From positions 1 through 48,840 of the forward strand of contig CAVKOU010000018.1 of the NCBI GenBank assembly GCA_963658085.1: DNA of 48,840 nucleotides. Reading direction: 5' to 3'. Positions 17,767 to 27,172 of this stretch are shown in pieces. The stretch's first letter is position 1, and each line of letters begins with the position of its first letter. This stretch comes from CAKRJP01 sp963658085 (lineage in GTDB: Bacteria; Bacillota; Clostridia; Lachnospirales; Lachnospiraceae). The notes beneath the pieces are model-generated. The model saw only the letters and a list, made by a program, of their open reading frames with translations, was not told where the DNA came from and made no database searches. Both the position numbers and the translations under genes were made by a program.

Positions 17767-17773
17767 GAAATTT

Positions 17774-18916
17774 ATGATGAATGAATTAAAACAAGTATTA
17801 CAGGAACAGTTAAATATAGATTTTCTTTCGGCAACTTTAAGTAATCCAAGACAAAAGGATGGAGCTACAAAGATTAAGGTGCGGCCACTCCTAAAGGATG
17901 ATAAGCTCATTTTTCAGCTGGAAAGCTTTGCCGGAAATCAGGTCTTTCATAAAAACGCAGAGGCAAACGAGGCGGTGGAGTTAATACTTTCCCATATGGA
18001 AAATATGAAGCAGATGCAGCTGGAGACCAGGACAGAGATCTATACGATTCTGGTGAGCAAAAAGGGAAAAGTTACCATTAAGAAAAAATTGCAAAAATGT
18101 CAGAAAGAGGCGGCTGATCTCAGTCATAATCGAAAGAAGAAGTATGTGCTGGAGGAGGGAACTCTAGTGCCATTCCTCAGGGATCTTGGGGTTATGACTG
18201 AGGAGGGGAAGATAGTTCACTCCAAATTTGATAAGTTCAAGCAAATCAATCGATTTCTGGAGTTTATTGAGGATATTTTGCCTCAGTTAGATAAGGGAAG
18301 AGAGCTTACTATCCTGGATTTCGGATGTGGAAAGTCCTATCTTACCTTTGCCATGTACTATTATCTTCATGAACTTAAGGAATATGATATTCGAATCATC
18401 GGACTGGATCTTAAGAAAGATGTAATCCGTCATTGCAATGAGCTGGCAGAAAAATATGGATATGAAAAGCTTAAATTCCTGGAAGGAAATATTGCCGATT
18501 ATACAGGTGTTGATAAGGTGGATATGGTGGTGACCCTTCACGCCTGTGATACTGCTACGGATTTTGCTCTGGCTAAGGCAGTTGGATGGGATGCAAAGGT
18601 GATTTTGTCTGTTCCTTGCTGCCAGCATGAACTAAATCGACAGATTGAAAATGAGACTTTGGCGCCGGTTTTAAAATATGGACTTATTAAGGAGCGAATG
18701 GCTGCCTTAATCACAGATGCTTTGCGGGCAGAGTATTTGGAGAGGGAAGGTTATGAAGCTCAGATCCTGGAATTTATTGATATGGAGCATACGCCAAAAA
18801 ATATTTTGATCCGGGCGGTAAAAACCGGAAAGAAAAAAGAAAACGGGGAGGCTCTGGAAGCTTGCAAAAAGGCGCTCCATTTGGATCCTATGTTAGGAAG
18901 GCTTTTGGAGCAGTAA
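17774..18916 (+). CDS. SAM-dependent methyltransferase of unknown substrate
   Basis: The protein has 380 residues. An N-terminal domain (about 1-125) without recognised motif precedes a class I methyltransferase domain. Motif I is DFGCGKS (from residue 182), the second acidic strand is IGLDLKKD, and a LHACDTATD stretch is followed by SVPCCQHEL where many nucleic-acid methyltransferases have their catalytic motif. This resembles the Methyltransf_32 (PF13679) family, whose targets are not established in bacteria. Direct coupling to rsmA (7-base spacing) hints at an RNA substrate, but that is inference. Start is the first of two adjacent ATGs after a weak AGGAAA; an ATG overlapping rsmA upstream was rejected. 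Confidence 0.8.
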   Translation: MMNELKQVLQEQLNIDFLSATLSNPRQKDGATKIKVRPLLKDDKLIFQLESFAGNQVFHKNAEANEAVELILSHMENMKQMQLETRTEIYTILVSKKGKVTIKKKLQKCQKEAADLSHNRKKKYVLEEGTLVPFLRDLGVMTEEGKIVHSKFDKFKQINRFLEFIEDILPQLDKGRELTILDFGCGKSYLTFAMYYYLHELKEYDIRIIGLDLKKDVIRHCNELAEKYGYEKLKFLEGNIADYTGVDKVDMVVTLHACDTATDFALAKAVGWDAKVILSVPCCQHELNRQIENETLAPVLKYGLIKERMAALITDALRAEYLEREGYEAQILEFIDMEHTPKNILIRAVKTGKKKENGEALEACKKALHLDPMLGRLLEQ

Positions 18917-18953
18917 TCTTTTTATAAAAAAGACACAGAGGTAGAGTATACAT

Positions 18954-21503
18954 ATGAAGAAACATTTGATTAATGCAGGAATTCTCCTGGCAGTTTTTCT
19001 TTTGGCTGTCACGGTTTTTAGCCTGCTTACCAACAAAGGCAATGAGAGTACAACGGCAGATATGAGCTGGGCTACACTGCCCCAGGTATCCTTTTCTTAT
19101 AATGGATATACCATGAATCTTCTGCCGGGATACGTGGAGGAGATGGAAATTACCTCCATGCGAGATACTATAACGCCGGTGGCAGACGGGAAAATTTCGG
19201 CAAATATTTCTTCCTATGGAAACACATATACTTCATTGGAGTATCAGATCTATACCCTGGATGGCAGTGAAAAACTGGCTACAGGTACCATTAAAGATGT
19301 AAAAGATACCGTAGAAATTAATCTTGCCGACAGTAAACTGAAAAATTCCGCCAGAAAAGCTTTGGATGAGGCGAATACGGATGCGGAAGATGGTGGGGAG
19401 CAAGAGCAGGACAAGGATACTGCCGGTGTGGATTATATCTTAAAGGAAGAGCGGGTGCTGGTGCTGATTCTTACGGATGAAAAAGATAATCCGGTTTATT
19501 TTTATACCAGAATCCGAGATGTGGCGGACACAGGTATGCTAAACTGTCTGGATTATGTAAGTTCCTTCCATGACAATGCTCTGGCAGGACAGGATCCGGA
19601 TGATACAATCAGCTTGGCTCTTGAAACGGATTCTTCTGCGGTAGAAAGCTATCGACATGTCACCATAAATTCGTCCTATAAGACAGTACTATGGGGAGAG
19701 TTGAAGCCGGAAATTGTAGGGGGTATGCGCTGGAATGTGAAAGAGCTGGGAGATAACTATATCGCAGTGCAGCTTCAATACCAGGTGCGATGTGCGGGAG
19801 AGGAAAATGATACAGATCTTTATGTGGTAACGGAATTTTACAGAGTGCGATATGATTCCTACACCAAAGAGAATTATCTATTAAATTATGACCGCAATAT
19901 GTCTCAGGTATTTGATACTAGCAAACAGGTTCTGAGCAACAAGGGGATTCTACTTGGAATCGTGCCAATCGATACCCAATATCAGGTAAATAAGAACGGA
20001 ACTATCGTTTCTTTTGTGGTAAGTGGGGAGCTTTGGAATTATAATAAATCCAGTGACGAAATGTCCAAGGTATTTTCTTTTGCCGATGCAGAGCGGGCGG
20101 ATCTTAGGAATTTAAATCCAAAGTATAACATTAAGATCTTGGATATTGATAAAAGCGGGAATACTACTTTTGCAGTATATGGATATATGAACCGTGGTGG
20201 TCATGAAGGCCAGGTTGGGGTGGCCATTTACTATTACGACATCACGAAAAATACTGTAGATGAACGAGTATTTATAAAGAGTGATAAATCCTATGAGATT
20301 GTTCAGCAGGAACTGGAGAGCCTTATTTACTTCGATGAAGGAGATAATAAATTATATGCTATGGTAGATGGCACTCTTTATGATTGCAATGTTACCTTAG
20401 ACACCAAGGATGAATTGGTAACGGGGCTTTCAGAGAACCAGTACGTAGTATCTGAAGATAGTTCTATGGTGGCTTATCAAACTAACGGGGAACTGGATAC
20501 AGCTACAGAGGTAGAGGTTAGAAACCTCTCAGATGGAACTATATTTTCACTGTCCTGTGGAGAAGATGAATGCATCAGGCCTTTGGGATTTGTGAAGAAT
20601 GACTTTGTCTATGGAGTGGCAAAGACTGCGGATGTTGGAACAACAGCTTCCGGAGAGACCTTGCTTCCAATGTATAAAATAGAGATCGCCGATGAAAAAG
20701 GTACGGTAGTGAAGACCTATGAAAACCAGGGAATCTATATTTCCAGAATCACCATCGAAGATAATATGATTACGGTAGAGCGACTTACAAAGGATGGAGC
20801 AAGCTACGCCTCTACAGCTAAGGATTATATCACCAATAACGACCAGCAGAAGGAGAGCAATATTACCTTAGAAACTTACCTTACGGATCTTAAAGGAACC
20901 CAGGTGAGACTTACTTACTCCGAAGGAATTTCTGATCAGAATCCAAGAGTTTTAAATCCTAAACAGGTCATGTATGAAAATACGGTAGAGCTTTCCTTTG
21001 ATGATAAGGAGAGTACATCCGATAGCAAGTATTATGTATATGCTAATGGTACTTTGCAGAAGATTTACAACGATGCGGCCAGTGCGATTCAGGCAGCAGA
21101 TGGAGCCTATGGAGTGGTGGTAAATGAAAACCAGCAATATATTTGGGAGCGTGGAAACAGAGATCTTTACTGCGAGCTTGATACCAGTAAAGAAAATATC
21201 ACCAAATTAAAGACATTATTAAGTCAGGGGAAAACTGCGGTGGAAGCTGTAGGAGAAAACAATGATGATAAGGTCCTTGATTTAAGCGGATGTAGTGTAG
21301 AAGAGCTTTTATATATCATAGACCAGGGAAATCCTGTAGTTGCAATGTTAGATGGCAATACGTCGGTGCTGTTAGTAGGCTATGATGATACCAAAGTATT
21401 TTATATGGGACTTACGGATGAGGAATCTTCGGAGATTACCTATGAAGAGCTAAATAGCAAGACTGCCGGAAGCGGACATACCTACATAGGATTTGGAAAA
21501 TAA
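18954..21503 (+). CDS. Large membrane-anchored extracytoplasmic protein of unknown function
   Basis: The protein has 849 residues. One N-terminal membrane helix (about 5-27) without a lipobox anchors a long exported part. The middle (about 320-650) is rich in beta-strand-like blocks such as KIEIADEKGT and resembles a propeller or sensor domain. The last 100 residues look like a papain/C39-type peptidase fold: VVAMLDGNTSVLLVGYDD matches the usual GHxVLVVGYDD, but the histidine is replaced and no catalytic cysteine motif is seen, so it should be inactive. It lies 37 bases after the methyltransferase gene and 31 bases before asnS. I do not recognise the family and assign no function. The ATG follows AGAGG. 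Confidence 0.75.
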   Translation: MKKHLINAGILLAVFLLAVTVFSLLTNKGNESTTADMSWATLPQVSFSYNGYTMNLLPGYVEEMEITSMRDTITPVADGKISANISSYGNTYTSLEYQIYTLDGSEKLATGTIKDVKDTVEINLADSKLKNSARKALDEANTDAEDGGEQEQDKDTAGVDYILKEERVLVLILTDEKDNPVYFYTRIRDVADTGMLNCLDYVSSFHDNALAGQDPDDTISLALETDSSAVESYRHVTINSSYKTVLWGELKPEIVGGMRWNVKELGDNYIAVQLQYQVRCAGEENDTDLYVVTEFYRVRYDSYTKENYLLNYDRNMSQVFDTSKQVLSNKGILLGIVPIDTQYQVNKNGTIVSFVVSGELWNYNKSSDEMSKVFSFADAERADLRNLNPKYNIKILDIDKSGNTTFAVYGYMNRGGHEGQVGVAIYYYDITKNTVDERVFIKSDKSYEIVQQELESLIYFDEGDNKLYAMVDGTLYDCNVTLDTKDELVTGLSENQYVVSEDSSMVAYQTNGELDTATEVEVRNLSDGTIFSLSCGEDECIRPLGFVKNDFVYGVAKTADVGTTASGETLLPMYKIEIADEKGTVVKTYENQGIYISRITIEDNMITVERLTKDGASYASTAKDYITNNDQQKESNITLETYLTDLKGTQVRLTYSEGISDQNPRVLNPKQVMYENTVELSFDDKESTSDSKYYVYANGTLQKIYNDAASAIQAADGAYGVVVNENQQYIWERGNRDLYCELDTSKENITKLKTLLSQGKTAVEAVGENNDDKVLDLSGCSVEELLYIIDQGNPVVAMLDGNTSVLLVGYDDTKVFYMGLTDEESSEITYEELNSKTAGSGHTYIGFGK

Positions 21504-21534
21504 AATTAAAATGTCAGAAGGAGAAGGAACAGAC

Positions 21535-22926
21535 ATGGAACTTATTACAATTCGAGAATTATATAGGAATCGAGAAAAATATTTGGATCAAAAGATTTCT
21601 GTAGGAGGATGGGTGCGAAGCGTCAGAGACTCTAAATCCTTTGGATTTATTGTCCTGAGTGACGGAACTTACTTCCAGCCACTGCAGATCGTTTATCACG
21701 ATACCATGGATAATTTTGCAGAAATCTCTAAGATGAACGTGGGAGCAGCCCTGATTATTACAGGAACCTTGGTGGCAACACCTCAGGCAAAGCAGCCCTT
21801 TGAAATTCAAGCAGACACTGTGGAGGTAGAAGGAACTTCTGCACCGGATTATCCTTTGCAGAAGAAGCGTCATACTTTTGAATATTTGCGAACAATTTCT
21901 CACTTGAGACCAAGAGCAAATGCCTTCCAGGCCGTGTTCCGTGTGCGTTCTCTTACGGCTTATGCCATCCATCAATTCTTCCAGGAGAGAGGATTTGTCT
22001 ATGTTCATACTCCGTTGATTACAGGAAGTGATTGCGAGGGAGCCGGAGAAATGTTCCGTGTAACTACCCTGGATATGGAAAATCTTCCGATGGATTCTGA
22101 TGGAAAAGTGGATTATAGCAAGGATTTCTTCGGAAAAGAAACCAGCCTTACGGTAAGTGGCCAGTTAAATGCAGAGACCTTTGCCCAGGCTTTTAGGAAT
22201 GTCTATACCTTTGGCCCAACTTTCCGCGCGGAGAATTCCAATACCACCCGCCATGCGGCAGAGTTCTGGATGATCGAACCGGAGATTGCATTTGCAGATT
22301 TAAATGATGACATGGAACTGGCAGAGGACATGTTAAAATATATCATTAATTATGTATTGGAAAATGCTCCGGAGGAAATGAATTTCTTTAACTCCTTTAT
22401 TGACAAGGGACTTTTGGATCGTCTTCACAATGTAGTAGATTCTGAATTTGCAAGAGTGACCTACACAGAGGCCATTGAAATTTTAGAGAAGAACAATGAC
22501 AATTTTGAGTATAAAGTTTCCTGGGGAACCGATCTTCAGACAGAGCATGAGAGATATCTTACAGAGGAAGTTTACAAGAGACCTGTATTTGTTACTGATT
22601 ATCCGAAGGAAATTAAGGCTTTCTACATGAAAATGAATGAGGATAACAAGACGGTTGCAGCGGTTGACTGCCTGGTTCCCGGAATCGGAGAAATCATCGG
22701 CGGCAGCCAGAGAGAGGATGATTATGATAAATTAGTCGCCCGCATGGAGGAGTTAGGAATGAAAGTGGAAGAATATAGTTTCTATACAGACCTTAGAAAA
22801 TACGGCTCTACCCGTCATGCAGGTTTCGGTCTTGGATTCGAAAGATGTATTATGTATCTGACCGGAATGGGCAATATCAGAGACGTAGTGCCGTTCCCGA
22901 GAACCGTGAATAACTGTGAGCTGTAA
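21535..22926 (+). CDS. asnS: Asparaginyl-tRNA synthetase
   Basis: This class IIb synthetase charges tRNA-Asn in the cytosol. It has 463 residues. An N-terminal OB-fold anticodon-binding domain (about 1-105, containing GGWVRSVRDSKSFGFI) precedes the catalytic core. Motif 2 reads GPTFRAENSNT and motif 3 reads GFGLGFERC. The asparagine-type residues in motif 2 and the absence of an AspRS insertion domain favour AsnRS over AspRS. I start at the ATG at 21535 with AAGGAGAAGGA just upstream; the longer frame overlaps the preceding gene. No T-box leader is present. Confidence 0.95.
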   Translation: MELITIRELYRNREKYLDQKISVGGWVRSVRDSKSFGFIVLSDGTYFQPLQIVYHDTMDNFAEISKMNVGAALIITGTLVATPQAKQPFEIQADTVEVEGTSAPDYPLQKKRHTFEYLRTISHLRPRANAFQAVFRVRSLTAYAIHQFFQERGFVYVHTPLITGSDCEGAGEMFRVTTLDMENLPMDSDGKVDYSKDFFGKETSLTVSGQLNAETFAQAFRNVYTFGPTFRAENSNTTRHAAEFWMIEPEIAFADLNDDMELAEDMLKYIINYVLENAPEEMNFFNSFIDKGLLDRLHNVVDSEFARVTYTEAIEILEKNNDNFEYKVSWGTDLQTEHERYLTEEVYKRPVFVTDYPKEIKAFYMKMNEDNKTVAAVDCLVPGIGEIIGGSQREDDYDKLVARMEELGMKVEEYSFYTDLRKYGSTRHAGFGLGFERCIMYLTGMGNIRDVVPFPRTVNNCEL

Positions 22927-22996
22927 GCAACCTTGGAGATTGTTGCTACATAGGCTTATTAAAAAACATGCAGGACTTGAGTAAAGGAGGCTTGCT

Positions 22997-23686
22997 ATGA
23001 ATATTTTAGTGGTAGATGATGAAAAAGAAATTGCAGACGTTGTGGAGCTTTATCTCCAGAACGATCAGTATGATGTCTATAAATTTTATACCGGTGAGGA
23101 TGCATTAAAATGCATCAAAAGTACTAAGATTGATTTGGCAATTCTGGATATTATGCTGCCGGATATAGACGGATTCCAGATTCTTAAAAAGATTCGGGAA
23201 AACTATACCTTCCCGGTGTTGATGCTGACGGCAAAAACCGGAGATATGGATAAGATCAACGGGTTGACTTTAGGGGCAGACGATTATATTCCGAAACCCT
23301 TTAACCCCTTGGAATTAGTAGCCAGGGTGAAAGCCCAAATTCGCCGCTCCACTCAGTACAATGACGGAGCGAGAGCTGACGAGGCAGTTATCGATTTTGG
23401 AGGATTGGTACTTAATAAAAGTTCCCATGAATGCGTATATAACGAGGTGCCCCTTACTTTGACCCCTATCGAATTCGATATCTTATGGCTTCTTTGTGAG
23501 AATCGGGGAAAGGTCATAAGTTCAGAGGAGCTTTTTGAAAATGTATGGCATGAGAAGTATTACAAAAATAGCAACAATACCGTAATGGTACATATCCGTC
23601 ACCTTCGGGAGAAAATGAGCGGACCGACAGGAAAATCAGATTTTATCAAAACTGTATGGGGAGTGGGATATAAAGTTGAAGAATAA
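22997..23686 (+). CDS. OmpR-family response regulator (VanR-like)
   Basis: The protein has 229 residues: a receiver domain (1-115) and a winged-helix DNA-binding domain (about 130-228). The acidic pocket is DDE near the N-terminus, the phosphoacceptor is Asp51 (LDIMLPD), Thr is in MLTAKTG and Lys in YIPKPF. The effector domain carries LTPIEFDIL and a terminal VWGVGYKVE. It resembles VanR-type regulators of cell-envelope genes. GGAGG precedes the ATG. It overlaps the kinase gene by 11 bases. Confidence 0.93.
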   Translation: MNILVVDDEKEIADVVELYLQNDQYDVYKFYTGEDALKCIKSTKIDLAILDIMLPDIDGFQILKKIRENYTFPVLMLTAKTGDMDKINGLTLGADDYIPKPFNPLELVARVKAQIRRSTQYNDGARADEAVIDFGGLVLNKSSHECVYNEVPLTLTPIEFDILWLLCENRGKVISSEELFENVWHEKYYKNSNNTVMVHIRHLREKMSGPTGKSDFIKTVWGVGYKVEE

Positions 23687-25013
23687 TTATCGAAAACTGA
23701 AATTCAGTATTTTGGTGCAGACTGTGCTGGTCACTGCGGTGACCATGCTGGTAGGCATATTTTTGTTGAATTATGTCATCGACGGTATATACAATGATAA
23801 CTTTGCAAATGTTTTTGTGAAGGTTTTGATGTATTTTAATGTGGAGGAGCAGACAGCAGTAGAGCTTTATTGGAGCCTTATTGGGGATAACAAATTCTTC
23901 TTTGTTATCGTAGGCTTCCTTTTGCTGTTTGCTCTTTTTTTCTATATCTCCCTGTCGAGACTTACCAAATATTTGGACCAGATCGGAGATGGTATTGAAA
24001 ATATCGTGGCAGATTCCAATGAGGCAATTCAACTCGTTACAGAGCTAAAGCCGATAGAGATTCGCTTGAATGAGATCAAGGCTACCATCAAAAGACAGGA
24101 GCTTGAGGCGGAAGAAGGGGAAAAGAAGAAAGATGATATGGTACTTTTTCTGGCCCACGATCTAAAGACTCCCTTAACCTCTATCGTGGCTTATCTTAGT
24201 ATGTTGGACGGTGCTCCTGATATGCCGGCCAAAGAGCGAGAGAAATATATTCACATTGCTATGGAAAAATCCTTGCGACTGGGAGAATTGATCCAGGAAT
24301 TTTTTGATATTACCAGATATAATCTTCAGAATATAGAGTTGGAGCCGGTGGAAATTGATCTGTCCATGATGTTGGAGCAGTTGGCAGACGAGCTTTACGG
24401 AGTACTGCAGGACAAAAATCTTGTATGTAAAGTCTCTGTGGAAGAAAACCTCACAGTCTATGGAGATCCGGATAAATTGGCCAGGGTTTTTGATAACATT
24501 TTAAGAAATGCTATTTCTTATTGTTATCCGGACACCGCCATCGAGATCGCAGCCAAGGCTAAGGAAGATCAGATTGAGATTGAATTTACCAATCAGGGAG
24601 ATAAGATTCCCGGGGTTATGTTGCAAACCATATTTGAAAAATTTTACAGGGTGGATGATTCCAGGTCCAGCGGCACCGGTGGAGCCGGTTTAGGGCTTGC
24701 CATTGCCAAAGAAATTGTAGAACTCCACGGAGGACGCATTATGGCTAGAAGTGATGATGTTCGCACGAAATTTGTGGTAGATCTTCCGATACCGGCGGAG
24801 CCAAAGGAAGAAGAAAGCGATAAGAAACCTTTGTCGCTAGGACGTTCTTTAAAAGGAAAGCCTATAAGCTGGACGATGCCTTGGATTAAGACGAACAAAG
24901 AGAAAGTAACGAAAGATAAAGAGACGAAAGAAAAAATAACGAAAGAGAAACCGGATAAAGAAACCGGCGAGGAAACAGAGAATTCTGAAACAAAGAAATC
25001 TGTAGAGCATTAG
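23676..25013 (+). CDS. Sensor histidine kinase (VanS-like)
   Basis: The protein has 445 residues. Two membrane helices (about 9-32 and 74-92) frame a short external loop of about 40 residues; a linker, HisKA domain and HATPase_c domain follow. His161 in LAHDLKTPLTS is the phosphorylation site, and the ATP-binding N-box (NILRNAI) and G-box (GTGGAGLGLAIAKEI) are intact. The last 60 residues are an unusual Lys/Glu/Thr-rich tail with repeated KETKEK-type units. The TTG start is chosen for the GGAGTGGG just upstream, giving tight coupling with the regulator. No vanH, vanA or vanX genes are present, so this does not imply vancomycin resistance; the stimulus is unknown. Confidence 0.92.
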   Translation: MKNNYRKLKFSILVQTVLVTAVTMLVGIFLLNYVIDGIYNDNFANVFVKVLMYFNVEEQTAVELYWSLIGDNKFFFVIVGFLLLFALFFYISLSRLTKYLDQIGDGIENIVADSNEAIQLVTELKPIEIRLNEIKATIKRQELEAEEGEKKKDDMVLFLAHDLKTPLTSIVAYLSMLDGAPDMPAKEREKYIHIAMEKSLRLGELIQEFFDITRYNLQNIELEPVEIDLSMMLEQLADELYGVLQDKNLVCKVSVEENLTVYGDPDKLARVFDNILRNAISYCYPDTAIEIAAKAKEDQIEIEFTNQGDKIPGVMLQTIFEKFYRVDDSRSSGTGGAGLGLAIAKEIVELHGGRIMARSDDVRTKFVVDLPIPAEPKEEESDKKPLSLGRSLKGKPISWTMPWIKTNKEKVTKDKETKEKITKEKPDKETGEETENSETKKSVEH

Positions 25014-25027
25014 ATGGAGTTTGAAGG

Positions 25028-25699
25028 ATGAGAAGAGGAGCTGGAAAAGAAGAGATAAAAATATTATATGAAGACAACGACATTCTGGTCTGTGTAAAAC
25101 CTCACGGCGTTCCTACCCAGAGCAAAAATCTTCGCATCACCGATGTGGAGCGATGGGGAAAAAATCATGTTTTTAAAGAGAATCCGGGGAAAGAACCTTA
25201 TGTAGCGGTGATTCACAGATTGGATCAGCCGGTGAAGGGAATCTTAGTGCTTGGGAAAACCAAAAAGGCGGCGGGAAATCTAAGTAATCAGCTTAAGACC
25301 GGAACATTTGGAAAATACTACATGGCCAAGGTAGAAGGAATTCCCGAGAAAGACGAGGGAGATCTTGTGGATTTTCTGGTAAAAAATGGAAGGGAAAATA
25401 CTTCCGGTATCTGTAAAAAAGAAACTCCGGGAGCTAAGGAGGCAAGACTTCATTACCGGGTAGTGGAATCAGGGGGTGGAGATACCTCTCTTTTGGAAAT
25501 TCATTTGGATACCGGAAGACATCACCAGATCCGGGTGCAGATGGCCCACATGGGAAATCCTTTGGTGGGAGATGCAAAGTATAATCCGGGGAATTCTGTG
25601 GGAAGTACGTTATGTTTATGTGCCTATAAATTAGAATTTAAACATCCGGTTACCGGAAAGATGCTATGTTTTGAATTAGAACCAAAGGAATGGTGGTAA
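25028..25699 (+). CDS. RluA-family RNA pseudouridine synthase
   Basis: This 223-residue cytosolic enzyme isomerises uridine to pseudouridine in RNA. The catalytic aspartate is in HRLDQPVKG, and the family's later blocks are visible (KYYMAKVEG and GRHHQIRVQ). It lacks an N-terminal S4 domain, so it is a short form; the target site in rRNA or tRNA cannot be predicted. It lies 14 bases after the sensor kinase gene and is probably co-transcribed with it. GAAGGATG surrounds the start. Confidence 0.9.
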   Translation: MRRGAGKEEIKILYEDNDILVCVKPHGVPTQSKNLRITDVERWGKNHVFKENPGKEPYVAVIHRLDQPVKGILVLGKTKKAAGNLSNQLKTGTFGKYYMAKVEGIPEKDEGDLVDFLVKNGRENTSGICKKETPGAKEARLHYRVVESGGGDTSLLEIHLDTGRHHQIRVQMAHMGNPLVGDAKYNPGNSVGSTLCLCAYKLEFKHPVTGKMLCFELEPKEWW

Positions 25700-25734
25700 C
25701 AGGATTTGCAAAATCCTGATTTGTGTCTTATGAT
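25700..25734 (+). promoter_or_regulatory. murC promoter with an overlapping dyad
   Basis: TTGCAA (25706-25711) and TATGAT (25729-25734) are spaced 17 bases. The -35 is embedded in a perfect dyad, CAGGATTT (25700-25707) and AAATCCTG (25711-25718), with a 3-base loop. The dyad could be a weak terminator of the preceding gene or an operator. Confidence 0.55.
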
Positions 25735-25786
25735 AATGGGGATGCATAATGCAAGTTTATGATGATCAAAGAAAAGAGGATATCAA

Positions 25787-27172
25787 ATGCATACATATCA
25801 AATTGATTTTAAGAAACCTGTACATGTACATTTTATTGGAATCGGTGGAATTAGCATGAGCGGTTTGGCGGAGATTCTGCTGAAGGAAGGTTTTACCATT
25901 TCCGGATCAGACAATAAGGAATCAGCCCTGACCAATCATTTGGAGAGTTTGGGAGCTACTGTATTTTATGGACAGAAGGATTCTAACATTATAGATGGAA
26001 TTGATGTAGTGGTTTATACTGCGGCAATTCATGAAGACAATGAAGAATATCAGGCGGCGGTTGGAAAAGCTTTGCCGATGCTTACAAGAGCGGAGCTTTT
26101 AGGACAGCTTATGAAAAATTATGAGACACCGGTGGCGATTTCCGGAACCCATGGAAAGACCACTACCACTTCGATGTTGTCTCACATTTTGTTGGAGGGA
26201 GAATTAGATCCTACTATTTCTGTAGGAGGAATCCTAAAGGCAATCGGAGGAAATATCAGAGTGGGAGATTCCGAGGTATTTGTGACAGAGGCCTGTGAGT
26301 ATACCAACAGCTTCCTGGATTTCTTCCCGAAAATCGGAGTGATCTTAAATATCGAGGAGGATCATTTGGATTTCTTTAAGGATCTTCAGGATATCAGAAA
26401 TTCCTTCCACAAATTTGCAAAGCTTTTGCCGGAGGATGGAACTTTAATTATTAATCAGGCTATTGAGGATTTAGAAGATCTTACAAGTGATCTTCCTTGT
26501 CAGGTGCTTCGCTTTGGAATGGAAGAGACTTGCGATTACAGTGCGGCTAACATTCAGCATGATGAGAAAGGAGATGCTTCCTTTGATTTGTTGAAGAAGG
26601 GAACTTATGTGGGACACATTGCCTTGTCTGTAAACGGAGATCACAATGTACAGAATGCTCTCGCGGCTATTGCGGCAGCAGACAGTATGGGAGTTCCTAT
26701 GGATGTGATTGCCAGGGGCATCAAGAGCTTTACCGGAACAGATCGTAGATTCCAGTTAAAGGGAGAGAAAAATGGCATTACCATCGTAGATGATTATGCG
26801 CATCATCCTACAGAGATTAAGGCAACCCTTTCGGCGGCAGAGCATTATCCACATAAAGAGATTTGGTGCATCTTCCAACCTCATACCTATACAAGAACAA
26901 AATCTTTGTTTGACGATTTTGTGGAGGCCTTGTCTCATACAGATCACGTGATCATGGCAGATATTTATGCTGCAAGAGAGACCGATACATTAGGGGTGTC
27001 CTCAGAGGGATTGGCCAATGCTTTAAAAGAAAAAGGATGCGATGCTTACTATCTTCCGTCCTTTGAGGCTATTGAAAACTTCTGTTTAGAACATTGTAAA
27101 AAAGGTGACTTGTTGATAACTATGGGAGCCGGAGACGTTGTAAACATTGGGGAAGAGCTCTTAGAAGCATAG
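25787..27172 (+). CDS. murC: UDP-N-acetylmuramate-L-alanine ligase
   Basis: The enzyme adds L-alanine to UDP-MurNAc with ATP, the first amino-acid step of peptidoglycan precursor synthesis in the cytosol. It has 461 residues. The N-terminal Rossmann motif is GIGGISMSG, the ATP-binding motif GTHGKT is at residues 120-125, and HHPTEI (from DDYAHHPTEI) is the Mur ligase signature. The UDP-GlcNAc starting point depends on glmS earlier in the window. AGAGGA precedes the ATG. A perfect DnaA box lies within the coding sequence (26845-26853), and a cluster of boxes begins one base after the stop codon. Confidence 0.97.
   Translation: MHTYQIDFKKPVHVHFIGIGGISMSGLAEILLKEGFTISGSDNKESALTNHLESLGATVFYGQKDSNIIDGIDVVVYTAAIHEDNEEYQAAVGKALPMLTRAELLGQLMKNYETPVAISGTHGKTTTTSMLSHILLEGELDPTISVGGILKAIGGNIRVGDSEVFVTEACEYTNSFLDFFPKIGVILNIEEDHLDFFKDLQDIRNSFHKFAKLLPEDGTLIINQAIEDLEDLTSDLPCQVLRFGMEETCDYSAANIQHDEKGDASFDLLKKGTYVGHIALSVNGDHNVQNALAAIAAADSMGVPMDVIARGIKSFTGTDRRFQLKGEKNGITIVDDYAHHPTEIKATLSAAEHYPHKEIWCIFQPHTYTRTKSLFDDFVEALSHTDHVIMADIYAARETDTLGVSSEGLANALKEKGCDAYYLPSFEAIENFCLEHCKKGDLLITMGAGDVVNIGEELLEA

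Noticed and set aside
22997..25013. Vancomycin-resistance regulatory pair
   Set aside because: The proteins are VanR/VanS-like, but no vanH, ligase or vanX/vanY genes occur nearby; such pairs are common in susceptible Clostridia.
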